Of a stretch of DNA of 64,000 nucleotides, positions 43,974 to 52,473 are shown one piece after another (the first letter of the stretch is position 1; each line of letters begins with the position of its first letter). Origin of the DNA: JAFEDN01 sp963795715 (GTDB lineage Bacteria > Pseudomonadota > Gammaproteobacteria > Coxiellales > Coxiellaceae). Location: the NCBI GenBank assembly GCA_963795715.1, contig CAWCIY010000002.1, forward strand, positions 868,001 to 932,000, in the 5' to 3' direction. The notes below the pieces were generated by a model. That model was not told the DNA's origin. It was given only the letters and a program-made list of their open reading frames with translations, and searched no databases. Both the position numbers and the translations under genes were made by a program.

Positions 43974-44408
43974 ATGGAATTATTGAAGATCAAAAATATA
44001 ATTAAGGATCAGTTTCAAGGGCAACAGGGAATTGTTGCAGTACTGATATACGGTTCTTATGCCAAAGGGGTTGCCAAAACGGATAGTGACATTGATATTG
44101 CGGTGTTATATCAACCTGAGTACGCTCCTCCGGCCTTAGCCTTATGGGAATTTCAACAAAAACTAGTGAAATTACTTCCATATAGTATAGATTTAATTTC
44201 ATTAAATCAGGCTGATCCAATCATTGGTAACCAAATTTACAAGCATCATATACCAGTATTAATAAATGACCGAAAACTATTAGCGGAATATTTTGCGCGA
44301 TTAAGTAGTGAATATGCCGAATTGAAAGAATTTATTAAACCTATGGAAAAACAGATTTTGGAAAGGAAATATTATGTCCGATCTAGAAGTGATCATCAGA
44401 AAAATTGA
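43974..44408 (+). CDS. mntA: MntA-type nucleotidyltransferase antitoxin
   Basis: The product is 144 residues from the ATG at 43974 (a GTG at 43947, inside the symporter gene, would add nine residues). The nucleotidyltransferase motif GS-x10-D-x-D is exact: G27-S28 and D39, D41 in YGSYAKGVAKTDSDIDIAVL. In characterised HEPN-MNT pairs (for example Shewanella MntA-HepT) this enzyme adds AMP to the toxin's tyrosine and so silences it. It overlaps the hepT start by 35 bases. It may have arrived by transfer, because it is tucked directly behind the sugar symporter. Confidence 0.9.
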   Translation: MELLKIKNIIKDQFQGQQGIVAVLIYGSYAKGVAKTDSDIDIAVLYQPEYAPPALALWEFQQKLVKLLPYSIDLISLNQADPIIGNQIYKHHIPVLINDRKLLAEYFARLSSEYAELKEFIKPMEKQILERKYYVRSRSDHQKN

Positions 44409-44799
44409 TAGCATTCAAAATTGCATGCAACGCATTATCGAGAAAACCCAGAATAACCCAAATTGGATAGATAATTTTGACGCCAGGGATATTGTTGTAT
44501 TGCACTTAACTCGAGCTATTCAATTGTGTGTAGATATCGCGGGTTCGATTATTACCGAAAAAAAATGGGGCATTCCCAGAAGCTTAAGCGACTCCTTTTA
44601 CATCTTAAGAAAAAATGGTGTTATTGATCAACTATTGATGGAAAAATTGCAAAAAATGGTAGGCTTTCGCAATATTGCTACTCATGCTTATAAAGAAATT
44701 AACTACATTATTCTTAAATCGATAATTGATCATCATTTAAGGGATTTTGAAGAATTTTATACACAAGCTTTAAAATTTTCCGAAAAATTGGAAAATTGA
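44374..44799 (+). CDS. hepT: HepT-type HEPN ribonuclease toxin
   Basis: The product is 141 residues of the DUF86/HepT family, all-helical. The active-site motif R-x4-H-x-Y is intact as R99, H104, Y106 in FRNIATHAY; R and H cut RNA, and Tyr is the AMPylation target of MntA. Other typical pieces are LHLTRAIQLCVDIA and RSLSDSFYIL. GGAAAGG lies seven bases before the ATG, which is inside mntA. Toxin and antitoxin both look complete, so the pair is probably functional. Confidence 0.9.
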   Translation: MSDLEVIIRKIDSIQNCMQRIIEKTQNNPNWIDNFDARDIVVLHLTRAIQLCVDIAGSIITEKKWGIPRSLSDSFYILRKNGVIDQLLMEKLQKMVGFRNIATHAYKEINYIILKSIIDHHLRDFEEFYTQALKFSEKLEN

Positions 44800-45329
44800 T
44801 GGGCAACTATTCCTGCTGAGCACCCGGTCAGGGAAGGCCGGGCTGGGCGCGAAGTTCCCTTAACCCGCATATTTCACGGCAGAGTGAGAAAGGAGTAGCG
44901 AAAGCCTAATATTTTCCTTATAATTCAGGTTGTTAAACATAAAGAATTAGGGAAAAGAAAGAGACTTTCGCTGTGACAAATTGTACCGAAGACCGAATAG
45001 AATTTCCATCATTAAAGCGACGTAAAATTGAGGCTGAATTTTCTGGCGGCGACGTCAGTAGTGACGGAGATGTCTTACTGCTACGACTGGTGCGGATCAG
45101 TAATTATCCACACCCTAACATGAAAACTCGGATGCGTTCATCAGAGGTTTAACAAGCAGACAATGCTGAGCTTTTTACAGTCCGGCTTGAAATCCAAAAT
45201 AAAAGCCGTCAGATTTTATTTGCCTGTTGACAGACGGGGGTTAATGGGTGACACCCGCACAGTGAGTGTTGACTTACAAAAATTTTTATGCAATAATACC
45301 GCCAAATTTTTAACAAAAGAGTGTGAATT
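44800..45329 (+). other. 530-base gap holding an IS1380 remnant
   Basis: After hepT come about 170 bases without a frame, then the transposase remnant at 44973-45152. The part 45153-45260 could carry a degraded C-terminal piece of the same transposase in shifted frames; this is weak. A GC-rich stretch at 44818-44870 forms partial hairpins. Nothing else is seen. Confidence 0.5.
44973..45152 (+). pseudogene. IS1380-family transposase N-terminal remnant
   Basis: From a GTG at 44973 the frame encodes about 59 residues: TNCTEDRIEFPSLKRRKIEA then FSGGDVSSDGDVLLLR. This matches the conserved start of IS1380 transposases (an F-x-x-L-x-R-R-x-x-x-x-x-F-x-G-G-x-x-x-S-D-G-G-x-L-L-L-R pattern). Full proteins are over 400 residues, so only the first eighth remains and the DDE core is gone. 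GGGAAAAGAAAGAG lies ahead of it. Confidence 0.75.
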
Positions 45330-45977
45330 ATGCGTTTTGAGAAACAAAAAAGAGAATTATTAGATCTTTATACTCATTATGAGAAAGCGGACGAGCGGAA
45401 TGGAAGCAGGTTATTCTTCGGTCCCGCACATGATCTGGCTGCCTATGCACATAATAATATTGGAAGAAGTCCGCTTCACTTTTTGCCTTCACTGTTTTGT
45501 ATGTGCCTTGTTGTTCCAGTCGGGATAATTTCAGTGGCTGCATTGCCGATATCAGGGCCCATTACTATAGCTTTGAATCACACAGAAAGTAATAGGAAAA
45601 AACCTATCAGAAAATTAATCGAGATTATTGATAAGATTAATAAAAACTCAGAAGAAAAGCTATCTGAATTATGCAAAAAAAATCGTAATGATTATATAGA
45701 AGCAAGGGCTGCTATTTATGCATGTGACAGCACTTCCAAAGAATACAATAAGTTACTTTATGTACTAAATAACTTAGATGAACATTTTGACGTGTCTCCT
45801 GAATTGGGTTCTCGTTTTGGGCAACCGGAGGATACGGAGCAAACTGAGACTACTTTCGGCGCCCACGGAAATCCCGCTATTAACTTGTCTAAGTATAATC
45901 TTATTTCACAATCTACGTCGAAGAATAGTTCGGGTTCTTCCTCTCTATCATCAACTAAAAGTATAAGTTTTCAGTAA
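45330..45977 (+). CDS. unknown protein with a membrane hairpin and Ser-rich tail
   Basis: The product is 215 residues. Residues about 48-82 form one long or two short hydrophobic helices (FLPSLFCMCLVVPVGIISVA continuing to ALPISGPITIALN) with Pro and Gly at the turn. A charged helical part follows (IRKLIEIIDKINKNSEEKLS), and the last 20 residues are Ser-rich (KNSSGSSSLSSTKS). There is no cleavable signal peptide. I recognise no family. A hydrophobic hairpin with a Ser-rich tail is seen in some secreted membrane-inserting effectors, but nothing here proves it. It stands alone in the repeat-rich zone. Confidence 0.55.
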   Translation: MRFEKQKRELLDLYTHYEKADERNGSRLFFGPAHDLAAYAHNNIGRSPLHFLPSLFCMCLVVPVGIISVAALPISGPITIALNHTESNRKKPIRKLIEIIDKINKNSEEKLSELCKKNRNDYIEARAAIYACDSTSKEYNKLLYVLNNLDEHFDVSPELGSRFGQPEDTEQTETTFGAHGNPAINLSKYNLISQSTSKNSSGSSSLSSTKSISFQ

Positions 45978-46116
45978 AGCTCATGGTATTATTGAAGTAC
46001 TTTTGCTAGCGCCATTGAAATGATGGCGCTGCAATAATAATACACGGTGTCACTGATGACTCAGGAGTTAAAAAACTGTCGGACACCAATGGCACTTACT
46101 TAAGCGAAAGTATAGA
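45978..46116. other. intergenic spacer
   Basis: First part of the 466-base gap 45978-46443. It contains a GCGCCATTGAAATGATGGCGC hairpin-like sequence near 46010-46030 (arms GCGCCAT and ATGGCGC), a possible weak terminator of the upstream gene. The rest of the gap holds the two repeats listed next. Confidence 0.45.
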
Positions 46117-46193
46117 GTCGTTGTCCCACGGCTTGTCCATGGGATCCAGGAATCTAGGGCTCTCTGGATCCTGCGGCCAAGCCGCAGGACGAC
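46117..46193. repeat. long REP-like palindrome
   Basis: Outer arms GTCGT and ACGAC; inner arms CACGGCTTG and CAAGCCG; and GGATCCAG with CTGGATCC around a 14-base loop. The motif (C)CCACGGCTTGTCCATGGGAT is a relative of the CCGCGACTTGATCGCGGGAT units seen elsewhere in the window. Confidence 0.75.
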
Positions 46194-46253
46194 AGCAATG
46201 CCCTTAATTAATAGGGAGACATGGCAATCGCATTGAAACCAATTAATGTACAC

Positions 46254-46443
46254 TTTTGGCTCAGCTTGGAGGAAGAGGAAAAAGAACAAACTCCAGATTC
46301 AAGCAGTTTGCCATCCTGGCGAAACATCAGTGCTCACCGACTACTGCTCTTCCATCCTTGGAAGGGCATTCGCCGCATGCGGCTCACCATAGCCATCTAT
46401 GCCCCGCTTTTTCGGCCAATTTTTCGTCCAAACTGAGCCAAAA
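46254..46443. mobile_element. MITE-like element with 17-base terminal inverted repeats
   Basis: The ends TTTTGGCTCAGCTTGGA (46254-46270) and TCCAAACTGAGCCAAAA (46427-46443) are inverted complements with one mismatch, bounding 190 bases with no credible gene. The right end touches the stop codon of the neighbouring exporter gene (46444-46446). A target duplication is not evident. Confidence 0.6.
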
Positions 46444-47667
46444 TTAAACGTTTTGCGTGCGTTTTAGTTCAATGCGGTTGCCATACTGATTAAAATCGAA
46501 AAGTATTTTAAAGAAACAAGCAGCAATTGAAACAATAAGAAACAAACTTGCTACCCAAAGAAGGGTTCCTGTGTAGGTAAGGCTCACAAGCAATCCTCCT
46601 ATAAAACCGAATAAACTCATCAAACTTGAAAAAATTGCCATCTTTGCACCCATTGGCTCTATGCAGGATTCAATAGCGATGCGCTGAGATGGGCCAAACA
46701 CTAAACTTGAGCCAAAAGTAAATATCATTAATGTAATTACAAACCCAAATAAAAAATGTGGGAAAGCAAAAGCTGATAAAAATGCAAGTACACTTCCGAC
46801 CAATGAAATGGCTAACCCCAAATTGATTAAGCTATTGGCATTTATTGTTTTTATCGCGTATTTAACCACTTGGGCCCCCATAATTAAACTTCCAAAAACC
46901 ATAACTTGGAAAATACCGAAAGTAATGGTGTTGAGCTTAAATTTATCAATGACTAAAAAGGGTCCAGCAGCAATCCAGGCGATTATGCCAACAAAGGTAA
47001 AACAGAAAATAAGTGTATTAAATGTAAAGCGAGGATTTAAAAAAATAGATCGATAGTTTCGAGCTATTAATCTCCAATTTAATAATTGTCGTTTTTCTTT
47101 GGGGTTACTTTCAGGCATCCATATCCATAAAATGAAGAAAGCAAATAAAGCCCATATCGCTAAAATACCAAATATCCACCGCCAGTTGAGAAAGTTCAAA
47201 ATCAACCCACCGGCAAGCGGGCCAAATGCCGGTGCTAAGACTGTTATACTCCCCATGATAGCTAATATATGTATTGCTTTGCGTTGATCAAAGCTTTCGT
47301 GAATACTGGAATATCCTGCTGTGCCAATGGTGCATACCGAGCATCCCTGAAAAAATCGCGCCAGTAGTAATATGCTGATATTTGGCGTCATTGCACAGAT
47401 AATAGTAGAGGTTACAAAAACTATACCTCCTCCTATTAACACAGGTCTCCTGCCAATACGATCCGACACGGGGCCTAAGATTAATTGCAAGGAAGCTGTT
47501 CCCAAGAACCAGGCTGTCAGTGTCATCTGAGCATTGTGGGCGGATATTTTTAGATCACTAACAATGCTCGGAAGAGCAGGCAAATACATATCATTAGCAA
47601 GATAATTTGTAATCTCATAAAAAATCAGGATGAATGGGAATATTGCGAGTATTTTTTTGTAATTCAT
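46444..47667 (-). CDS. Bcr/CflA-family multidrug MFS exporter
   Basis: The product is 407 residues with twelve membrane helices. Features of the Bcr/CflA group: NDMYLPALPSIVSDL in helix 1, LGPVSDRIGRRPVLIGG (MFS motif A), ARFFQGCSVCTIGTAGYSSI and APAFGPLAGGLILNFLNWRW (motif C-like), plus FGPSQRIAIE later. Such pumps export drugs or small metabolites by proton antiport. The substrate is unknown. The stop codon abuts the right end of the MITE-like element, so the C-terminus may have been altered by its insertion. The ATG at 47667 has GAAGAAA about ten bases ahead. Confidence 0.9.
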   Translation of the reverse strand: MNYKKILAIFPFILIFYEITNYLANDMYLPALPSIVSDLKISAHNAQMTLTAWFLGTASLQLILGPVSDRIGRRPVLIGGGIVFVTSTIICAMTPNISILLLARFFQGCSVCTIGTAGYSSIHESFDQRKAIHILAIMGSITVLAPAFGPLAGGLILNFLNWRWIFGILAIWALFAFFILWIWMPESNPKEKRQLLNWRLIARNYRSIFLNPRFTFNTLIFCFTFVGIIAWIAAGPFLVIDKFKLNTITFGIFQVMVFGSLIMGAQVVKYAIKTINANSLINLGLAISLVGSVLAFLSAFAFPHFLFGFVITLMIFTFGSSLVFGPSQRIAIESCIEPMGAKMAIFSSLMSLFGFIGGLLVSLTYTGTLLWVASLFLIVSIAACFFKILFDFNQYGNRIELKRTQNV

Positions 47668-47865
47668 ACTGGCTTTTTCTTCAATGTGATTGTCTCAGTT
47701 CAACAATTATTTATGCGTTGGCTAAATTATTTTCCACGAAAGGAATATTTTGAGATTATTAGGGACATTCTATCGCTTCCTGCATCGTTCCACAAGGCTC
47801 AAAATGCTTGCAGTGTCTTAGGTCAAGCCTCAATTTAGCTGAAAATCTTCATTAAACCACTGTCG

Positions 47866-47985
47866 TGACTGCTGAATCACGGCAATCGGACCAAAATTTA
47901 GTCAATTAGTTTGATTTAAAAGCGGGATGGTAGAAGGACTCCAATTTATTCCAAAGATCGTGAATATTTCCCGCCTACGACAAGG
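47866..47985 (+). repeat. left copy of an inverted repeat flanking the IS110 remnant
   Basis: Contains CACGGCAATCGG (47878-47889) and a 20-base block GTGAATATTTCCCGCCTACG (47960-47979), both found in the opposite orientation at 49828-49839 and 49768-49787, with CCAATTTAT and CAAGG also shared. Confidence 0.7.
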
Positions 47986-47998
47986 CGCTAGCTACGGG

Positions 47999-48062
47999 GT
48001 GGCAGACGGAGCTTTGCCGATTTTTTTGTACTCAAAAAAATTGGAAAAGCGCAGTCTGACAC
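47999..48062. repeat. 64-base hairpin
   Basis: Two 30-base arms match at 25 of 30 positions around TACT; the arm tips are a TTTTTTTG / CAAAAAAA pair, the base GTG / CAC. Confidence 0.75.
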
Positions 48063-48138
48063 TCATTAGAAGGTTCTTGTCAATAGCACAATAATTCCTA
48101 CGAAGTCGAAAGGCATCACTCAGAGCTATCCCCAAGCT

Positions 48139-48231
48139 TCAAGGATTTATCCACGCTTTGTCCACGGGCCGCCGAGCCCTCACTTTTGTGAGGCGAGACG
48201 GTGGGCAAAGGGTGGATAAATCCGTCCTTGA
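48139..48231. repeat. 93-base hairpin containing inverted TTATCCAC motifs
   Basis: Arms of about 43 bases pair around TTTT, including TCAAGGA, TTTATCCAC, CTTTG, CCAC and CTCAC blocks, with one four-base bulge. TTATCCAC occurs at 48147-48154 and inverted at 48212-48219. Confidence 0.75.
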
Positions 48232-48621
48232 CTCTCTGCAAAATTCATCTTTTCAGAGTATTCAGTTATCGGTTATACGCGCCTAGCTTCTCTTTTTATT
48301 GGCATCATTTCTCATAGAAACGCACCAGACACTCATCGGGATCTAGGCTTTTTCTGCATTTTTTCAGTCAGAATCAGCCCCAGCGCATTTTCGCCCCAGA
48401 AAATCATTAGTGCCATACCCCGTCCAATGGTAATGAACAGAATTTGTGGCTCACCTTTTCAGGGTCCAGTCATTGCGTGGCTCAGGGTATGGGCGTATCC
48501 ATGATAACTTACTCACTTTTGATGAATCAATATATAGAATGGAGGGATAAGATGTCCAATCAGGACCAGAGCTCAAAGCTAGTCAGGCTGCGGGCTCATC
48601 TTATCCATCCAAATCGTTTAA

Positions 48622-49641
48622 TTAACTAAATGCTTTTTTCATATCAAAAAACACCTCATCTTTGAAAACATAATAACTGCCTCGCGCTAATTTATGCGCG
48701 ACCGCTTTGATCGCCAACGTATGGTTGGCTTTAGTGCGTTTCCGGTCATAATAGCGACGAATCGGCTCGTAGTGCCGAATGGCATGATTGGCGGCTTCCA
48801 CATAAGCCCAACTCAAATAGGCATTTCCACTTTTACCGTTATTTTCGCCTTTCTTTTTACCATTACTGATGCGGTCACTTTTGACGCATCGACAATAAGA
48901 AGCATAGTCGCCCACTTCTGCAAATCGTTGAATAGGCCCTGTTTCCAGAGAAATCGTTGCATGCTAAAATAATTCCCACACCCGGAACCGTCTTTAAATT
49001 CTTAAAAGCCAAATCTTGTTTGAGGCGACTCTTCAAATAGTTTTCTATTTCCTCGATTTCTTCATTCAGGCTAGTCCAATATCTTCCATTGCGGACGGAT
49101 AGCTTGACGCACATCCTCATCGCTAAAATAATGTTGGAATTCCTCTGACGTTAAGGCTTGCAATTTTTTCCCATTCAGTCTGATTCCCTCGTAGCGACTT
49201 AATGTTCCCTCTAAACTTAATATATTCATTGTCCGCTGGCGAACTAGTAACATCCTTTTCCGCAATACCTCCCGGAGCCCCCGCTGTTCCTCGAGGATAA
49301 ATATATCCCGTGGGGAGTACTCGTAACCTCAATAAATTCGCTAACCAGCGCGCATCCGTTTTATCGTCAGAATGCTTTAAGCGTTGATAATTATCTAATG
49401 ATCCGGTATGCGCCAAATGGACTTTATAATCTTTCTTGATTAATCCATCCGCTAACCAATACCAGTTGTACGTCGATTCGACCACTACCCCCTCTAGAGT
49501 TTTTGCATAAGGCTCCAAAGCCTGTTCAATGGTAAATAGGTGGTTGGGTAGCCGTTTATCATAAAGCACTTTTTGATCTTCTCCCATCACCACTACATAA
49601 CTGTTGGTGGAATGTAAATCGATTCCTGCATAGCATTTCAT
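48622..49641 (-). pseudogene. IS110-family transposase, degraded
   Basis: The ATG at 49641 has AAGGAG seven bases ahead. The first 110 residues have the DEDD domain: YAGIDLHSTNSYVVVMGED, VVVESTYNWYWLADGL, and HSDDKTDARWLANLLRLRV. Later pieces in other frames are REVLRKRMLLVRQRT-like, FKNLKTVPGVGIILACN and GKSGNAYLSWAYVEAANHAI, which belong to the Transposase_20 part. At least three frame changes are needed to join them, so the gene is inactive. It differs from the IS1111-like copy at 20657-21741 and is bracketed by the inverted repeats at 47866 and 49762. Confidence 0.85.
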
Positions 49642-49974
49642 CTTTAAGCTCCTTCTGAAGTGAATATAATACCATCATTGTGGCCCACTCTTTCGGAGTG
49701 AGCTACAATGTGAGCCTTCTAGATGATTATCAGGACCCCTAATGCGATCTATCCGCGGCACCCTTGGCGTAGGCGGGAAATATTCACGGTGTTTGGGATA
49801 AATTGATCCCCTTGCTTATATTTTGGCCCGATTGCCGTGACTGCTGAATGTGAATGACAGACTTTTAGTGTTAACATAAGCTTGAATTGCTGTAGATGCA
49901 GGCAGTCATTGTTTGGGTAGACGAGCTGATTTGTCGAAAACTTCTGAAAGTATGTAAAATTTTGGAGAATTTCA
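49642..49974. other. 333-base gap right of the IS110 remnant
   Basis: Contains a hairpin (GCCCACTCTTTCGGAGTGAGC, 49683-49703; arms CACTC and GAGTG) and the right copy of the inverted repeat. The IS noncoding end, where IS110-group elements carry their guide RNA upstream of the transposase, would fall in 49642-49760. No gene seen. Confidence 0.5.
49762..49850 (-). repeat. right copy of the inverted repeat flanking the IS110 remnant
   Basis: Reverse complement shares CACGGCAATCGG, CCAAAAT, CAATTTAT, the 20-base GTGAATATTTCCCGCCTACG and CAAGG with 47866-47985, but the middle is about 11 bases shorter. Confidence 0.7.
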
Positions 49975-50466
49975 ATGAATAGAATTAAGTGCTGTATAAA
50001 AATTTCACTTGTCTTATGGGTATTTTCCTTAGGAACTGCTTTTGCTTCAAGCCCTAACCAGGCAGAGATTAAAAAAATTTATTACAATTGGTGTTCAAGC
50101 ATCCGTTCGGCCAAAGGCAATCCACAGAAAATGGTGAAATTTTATGAGCCAAATAATGCGGTGGTATATCCAATAAATTCTTCTGATTTGGTTCCTCCAA
50201 AATCTTCTAAGATTTTATACAGTCGCGAGGGAGGGCTTTATGGCTATTTTGCTTTTCTGACAGGTCTTCCTAATATTAAATGTACTACGAGTAAACTAGT
50301 AACGCATATAAATGGTAACGAGATAAGGAATACAGGGATATATATATTTTCTTATACAGATGGTAATGGAAAAATGAAAGAAATAAGGGCTAATTTCACT
50401 TTTACTTATGAAAAATTTAATAATCAATATCTAATAATGAAACAAACATCATCTGTTTTACTTTGA
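49975..50466 (+). CDS. exported NTF2/SnoaL-like protein
   Basis: The product is 163 residues. A signal peptide spans residues 1-25 (SLVLWVFSLGTAFA, cut near FASS). The mature part looks like an NTF2-like cone (SgcJ/EcaC or CaMKII-association type): EIKKIYYNWCSSIRSAKGNP, then MVKFYEPNNAVVYP, GGLYGYFAFLTGLP, GIYIFSYTDGNGK and FTFTYEKFNNQYLIMKQTSS. Family members are enzymes or binding proteins with a small pocket; no catalytic residues can be named. It should be periplasmic or secreted. TTGGAGAATTTC precedes the ATG, so GGAG is the ribosome site. It is isolated between repeat zones. Confidence 0.72.
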   Translation: MNRIKCCIKISLVLWVFSLGTAFASSPNQAEIKKIYYNWCSSIRSAKGNPQKMVKFYEPNNAVVYPINSSDLVPPKSSKILYSREGGLYGYFAFLTGLPNIKCTTSKLVTHINGNEIRNTGIYIFSYTDGNGKMKEIRANFTFTYEKFNNQYLIMKQTSSVLL

Positions 50467-50481
50467 AATGAATATTTGAAT

Positions 50482-50755
50482 ACTGGAGCAGTCATAGATT
50501 GCGGCGACCGCGTTGGTGCATTTGCAATCTTTACGAATCCAGGCTGTGCAAAGTTAAACGGCATCACATCCGGCATCATTAGATTAGAACATTATAAGCT
50601 AATTAGAAATTGACTGTGGAAGAAAAAAAACAATAGTTTTAACGGAAATAGATCCATGCCCGGTAAAAAGTGATGATGTTAGAGCAGCTATTATTCGTAG
50701 AAATTTACAAAGGCTAATTGTGATGGATGGTTACGATCTAACCTCCTTGCCATAA
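50482..50755 (+). pseudogene. remnant of an unrecognised gene (possibly MOSC-like)
   Basis: Two adjoining frames give protein-like text: AVIDCGDRVGAFAIFTNPGC followed by AKLNG, then, after a stop and frame change, VLTEIDPCPVKSDDVRAAII followed by a short RNLQRL...GYDLTSLP tail. The GDRV...P-x-C-x-KL pattern resembles MOSC domains, but the match is slight. There is no start codon or ribosome site. I list it as a decayed gene so the 316-base gap before the EptA-like gene is accounted for. Confidence 0.35.
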
Positions 50756-50782
50756 ATTGTTAGATTCTCTATCATAGCGCAC

Positions 50783-52471
50783 ATGTCGTACTTTTCAGCT
50801 GTAAAGTATTTTTACAATAAATTTCGTCAAAATATCTATTTGACCTTTGTCGTGGCTGGTTGTTTGATCGGGATGGATCAAACGGTCCAGAGCCACAACC
50901 CTCATTTCTGGAGTGAAATCCCAATCTTTGCCATGGTAATGCTTTTTGTTATGGCTGCCACTCTGTCTTTTTTATATGAAAATAAAAACTTATTACTGGT
51001 TTGGGCAATCATTATTATTTTATTATTTATACAATTAGTGCATTTTAATTATTTTGGGGCTTTCATCGCTCCAATTGATATCACCCTGTTTTTTACCCAT
51101 TATTCTGAAACCATTAATTCTTTTAGCAGTATATTAAATATTTTTATCATTCCTGTGCTGATAGTGACAGCCGCTTTTTTAATTGTCTTGCTCACCGTAA
51201 AAAAATCACCTCAGCGTTTTAAATGGCGTTATACATGGATTTTATTATTATTACAATTTACCGTTCCGCCTGTATACGCTCTATCATTACATTATCATCA
51301 TGGTGTTAGAGACAATCCCAACCATAGTTTGGGTGATTATCCCAGTATGTCGGATACGCTGATAGAGTCTACTCAAAAAACTCTTTTTTATTATTTTCTA
51401 TATACCTTACCTCACCAGTTTTTTATTAAAAGTACCCTAACACAACCGATACTTCCACCCTTGCCTATCCGAATACACCATCCCAATATCAATATTATTT
51501 TTATTATGGGTGAAAGTTTAACTGATAGGCACATGTCTAGTTTTGGTTATTCCAGGGTCACAACTCCTTTCCTTGATTCCTTAAAACGAACCCAACAGGC
51601 TGTGTTTAAGTATGGTATCTCTGGAGGAGTGTCTACAGATATTTCTTTATCCTCGTTTTTTAACATGGTGATCAGGCCCGATTCTACAGCGCAAATTGCC
51701 ACTGCCAGTTTCAATCTTTTTAGAATGGCGAAGGCCAACGGTTTTGAAACTCATTTCATAAGTGCTCAAGCGCATTATTACTTAAGTGTTTTAAAAACCA
51801 ATCTTATGCCAAGGTATATAGATCATTATGGTGATTCCAGTGCATTCGGAGCCGGATATAAAGAAAATGTGTATGATAGTAAATTGATTGATTATGTAAA
51901 AAATGTAGGTCTAAATAAACCCCTATTTTTGGTGTTACATCAAAGGGGCTCCCATTTTCCTTATGATGAACGCTATCCGGATAGTTATGCTTTTTATAAA
52001 CCTAATCCTAATGCCGATTTTCAACACCAACAAATTGATAGCTATGATAACAGCGTACGCTACACCGATGATTTTTTAGCTTCGTTAGTCAAATTAGTAT
52101 CTGAAAAGACGAAGCGACCTACCTACGTTTTATTCACTTCTGATCATGGAGAATCTTTAGGAGAAAACGGTATCTACGGACATAATAATTTACAAGTAGA
52201 AATACAGCATCGAGTGCCCATTGTCCTTATGGGTTTAAATGGAGCCAACTTAAATTTTTTGAAGGAAAAACAAGCTGAGGACATTAGCCCACAATGGATG
52301 TCTCATTATGAATTATCTCAAATTGTAGCTTATCTTCTAGGTTATCAAATTACTCATTTTTCACACCAGACGAACGGTTATTTCATAGATGGAAATTCAT
52401 TAACCGGTACAGCTGGATTTAACCAAATCAGCTTAGCAGTGGATGGGAAATTAATTGACCACTTCCAGTGA
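50783..52471 (+). CDS. EptA-like phosphoethanolamine transferase (lipid A modification)
   Basis: The product is 562 residues. Four to five membrane helices fill residues 18-175; a periplasmic sulfatase-fold domain follows. Metal and catalytic residues: E244 in IFIMGESLTDRHMSSFGY, nucleophile T285 in GISGGVSTDISLSSFF, HQRGSHFPYDERYP, and TSDHGESLGENGIYGHN near residue 453. This is the EptA/CptA layout; family members move phosphoethanolamine from phosphatidylethanolamine to lipid A or core and reduce polymyxin binding. The acceptor is inferred. No ribosome site is obvious before the ATG. A palindromic repeat follows its stop, then the 2H-phosphoesterase-like gene. Confidence 0.9.
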   Translation: MSYFSAVKYFYNKFRQNIYLTFVVAGCLIGMDQTVQSHNPHFWSEIPIFAMVMLFVMAATLSFLYENKNLLLVWAIIIILLFIQLVHFNYFGAFIAPIDITLFFTHYSETINSFSSILNIFIIPVLIVTAAFLIVLLTVKKSPQRFKWRYTWILLLLQFTVPPVYALSLHYHHGVRDNPNHSLGDYPSMSDTLIESTQKTLFYYFLYTLPHQFFIKSTLTQPILPPLPIRIHHPNINIIFIMGESLTDRHMSSFGYSRVTTPFLDSLKRTQQAVFKYGISGGVSTDISLSSFFNMVIRPDSTAQIATASFNLFRMAKANGFETHFISAQAHYYLSVLKTNLMPRYIDHYGDSSAFGAGYKENVYDSKLIDYVKNVGLNKPLFLVLHQRGSHFPYDERYPDSYAFYKPNPNADFQHQQIDSYDNSVRYTDDFLASLVKLVSEKTKRPTYVLFTSDHGESLGENGIYGHNNLQVEIQHRVPIVLMGLNGANLNFLKEKQAEDISPQWMSHYELSQIVAYLLGYQITHFSHQTNGYFIDGNSLTGTAGFNQISLAVDGKLIDHFQ

Positions 52472-52473
52472 TT

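Larger units (their letters stand above)
47668..48621. other. 954-base noncoding region with large palindromes
   Basis: No supported gene. It holds the left copy of an inverted repeat (47866-47985) and two long hairpins (47999-48062 and 48139-48231). The remainder up to 48621 has only short frames without ribosome sites and borders the IS110 remnant. Confidence 0.6.

Noticed and set aside
46221..46447. Short open frames inside the 190-base element
   Set aside because: No ribosome site or recognisable protein; better explained as a MITE-like noncoding element.
48139..48231. DnaA-box-like sites suggesting a replication origin
   Set aside because: Only two sites, both within one palindrome, no A/T-rich unwinding region with further boxes and no dnaA, dnaN or gidA nearby.
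48444..48629. Plus-strand open frame next to the IS110 remnant
   Set aside because: No ribosome site or protein-like composition; lies in palindromic and IS-end sequence.
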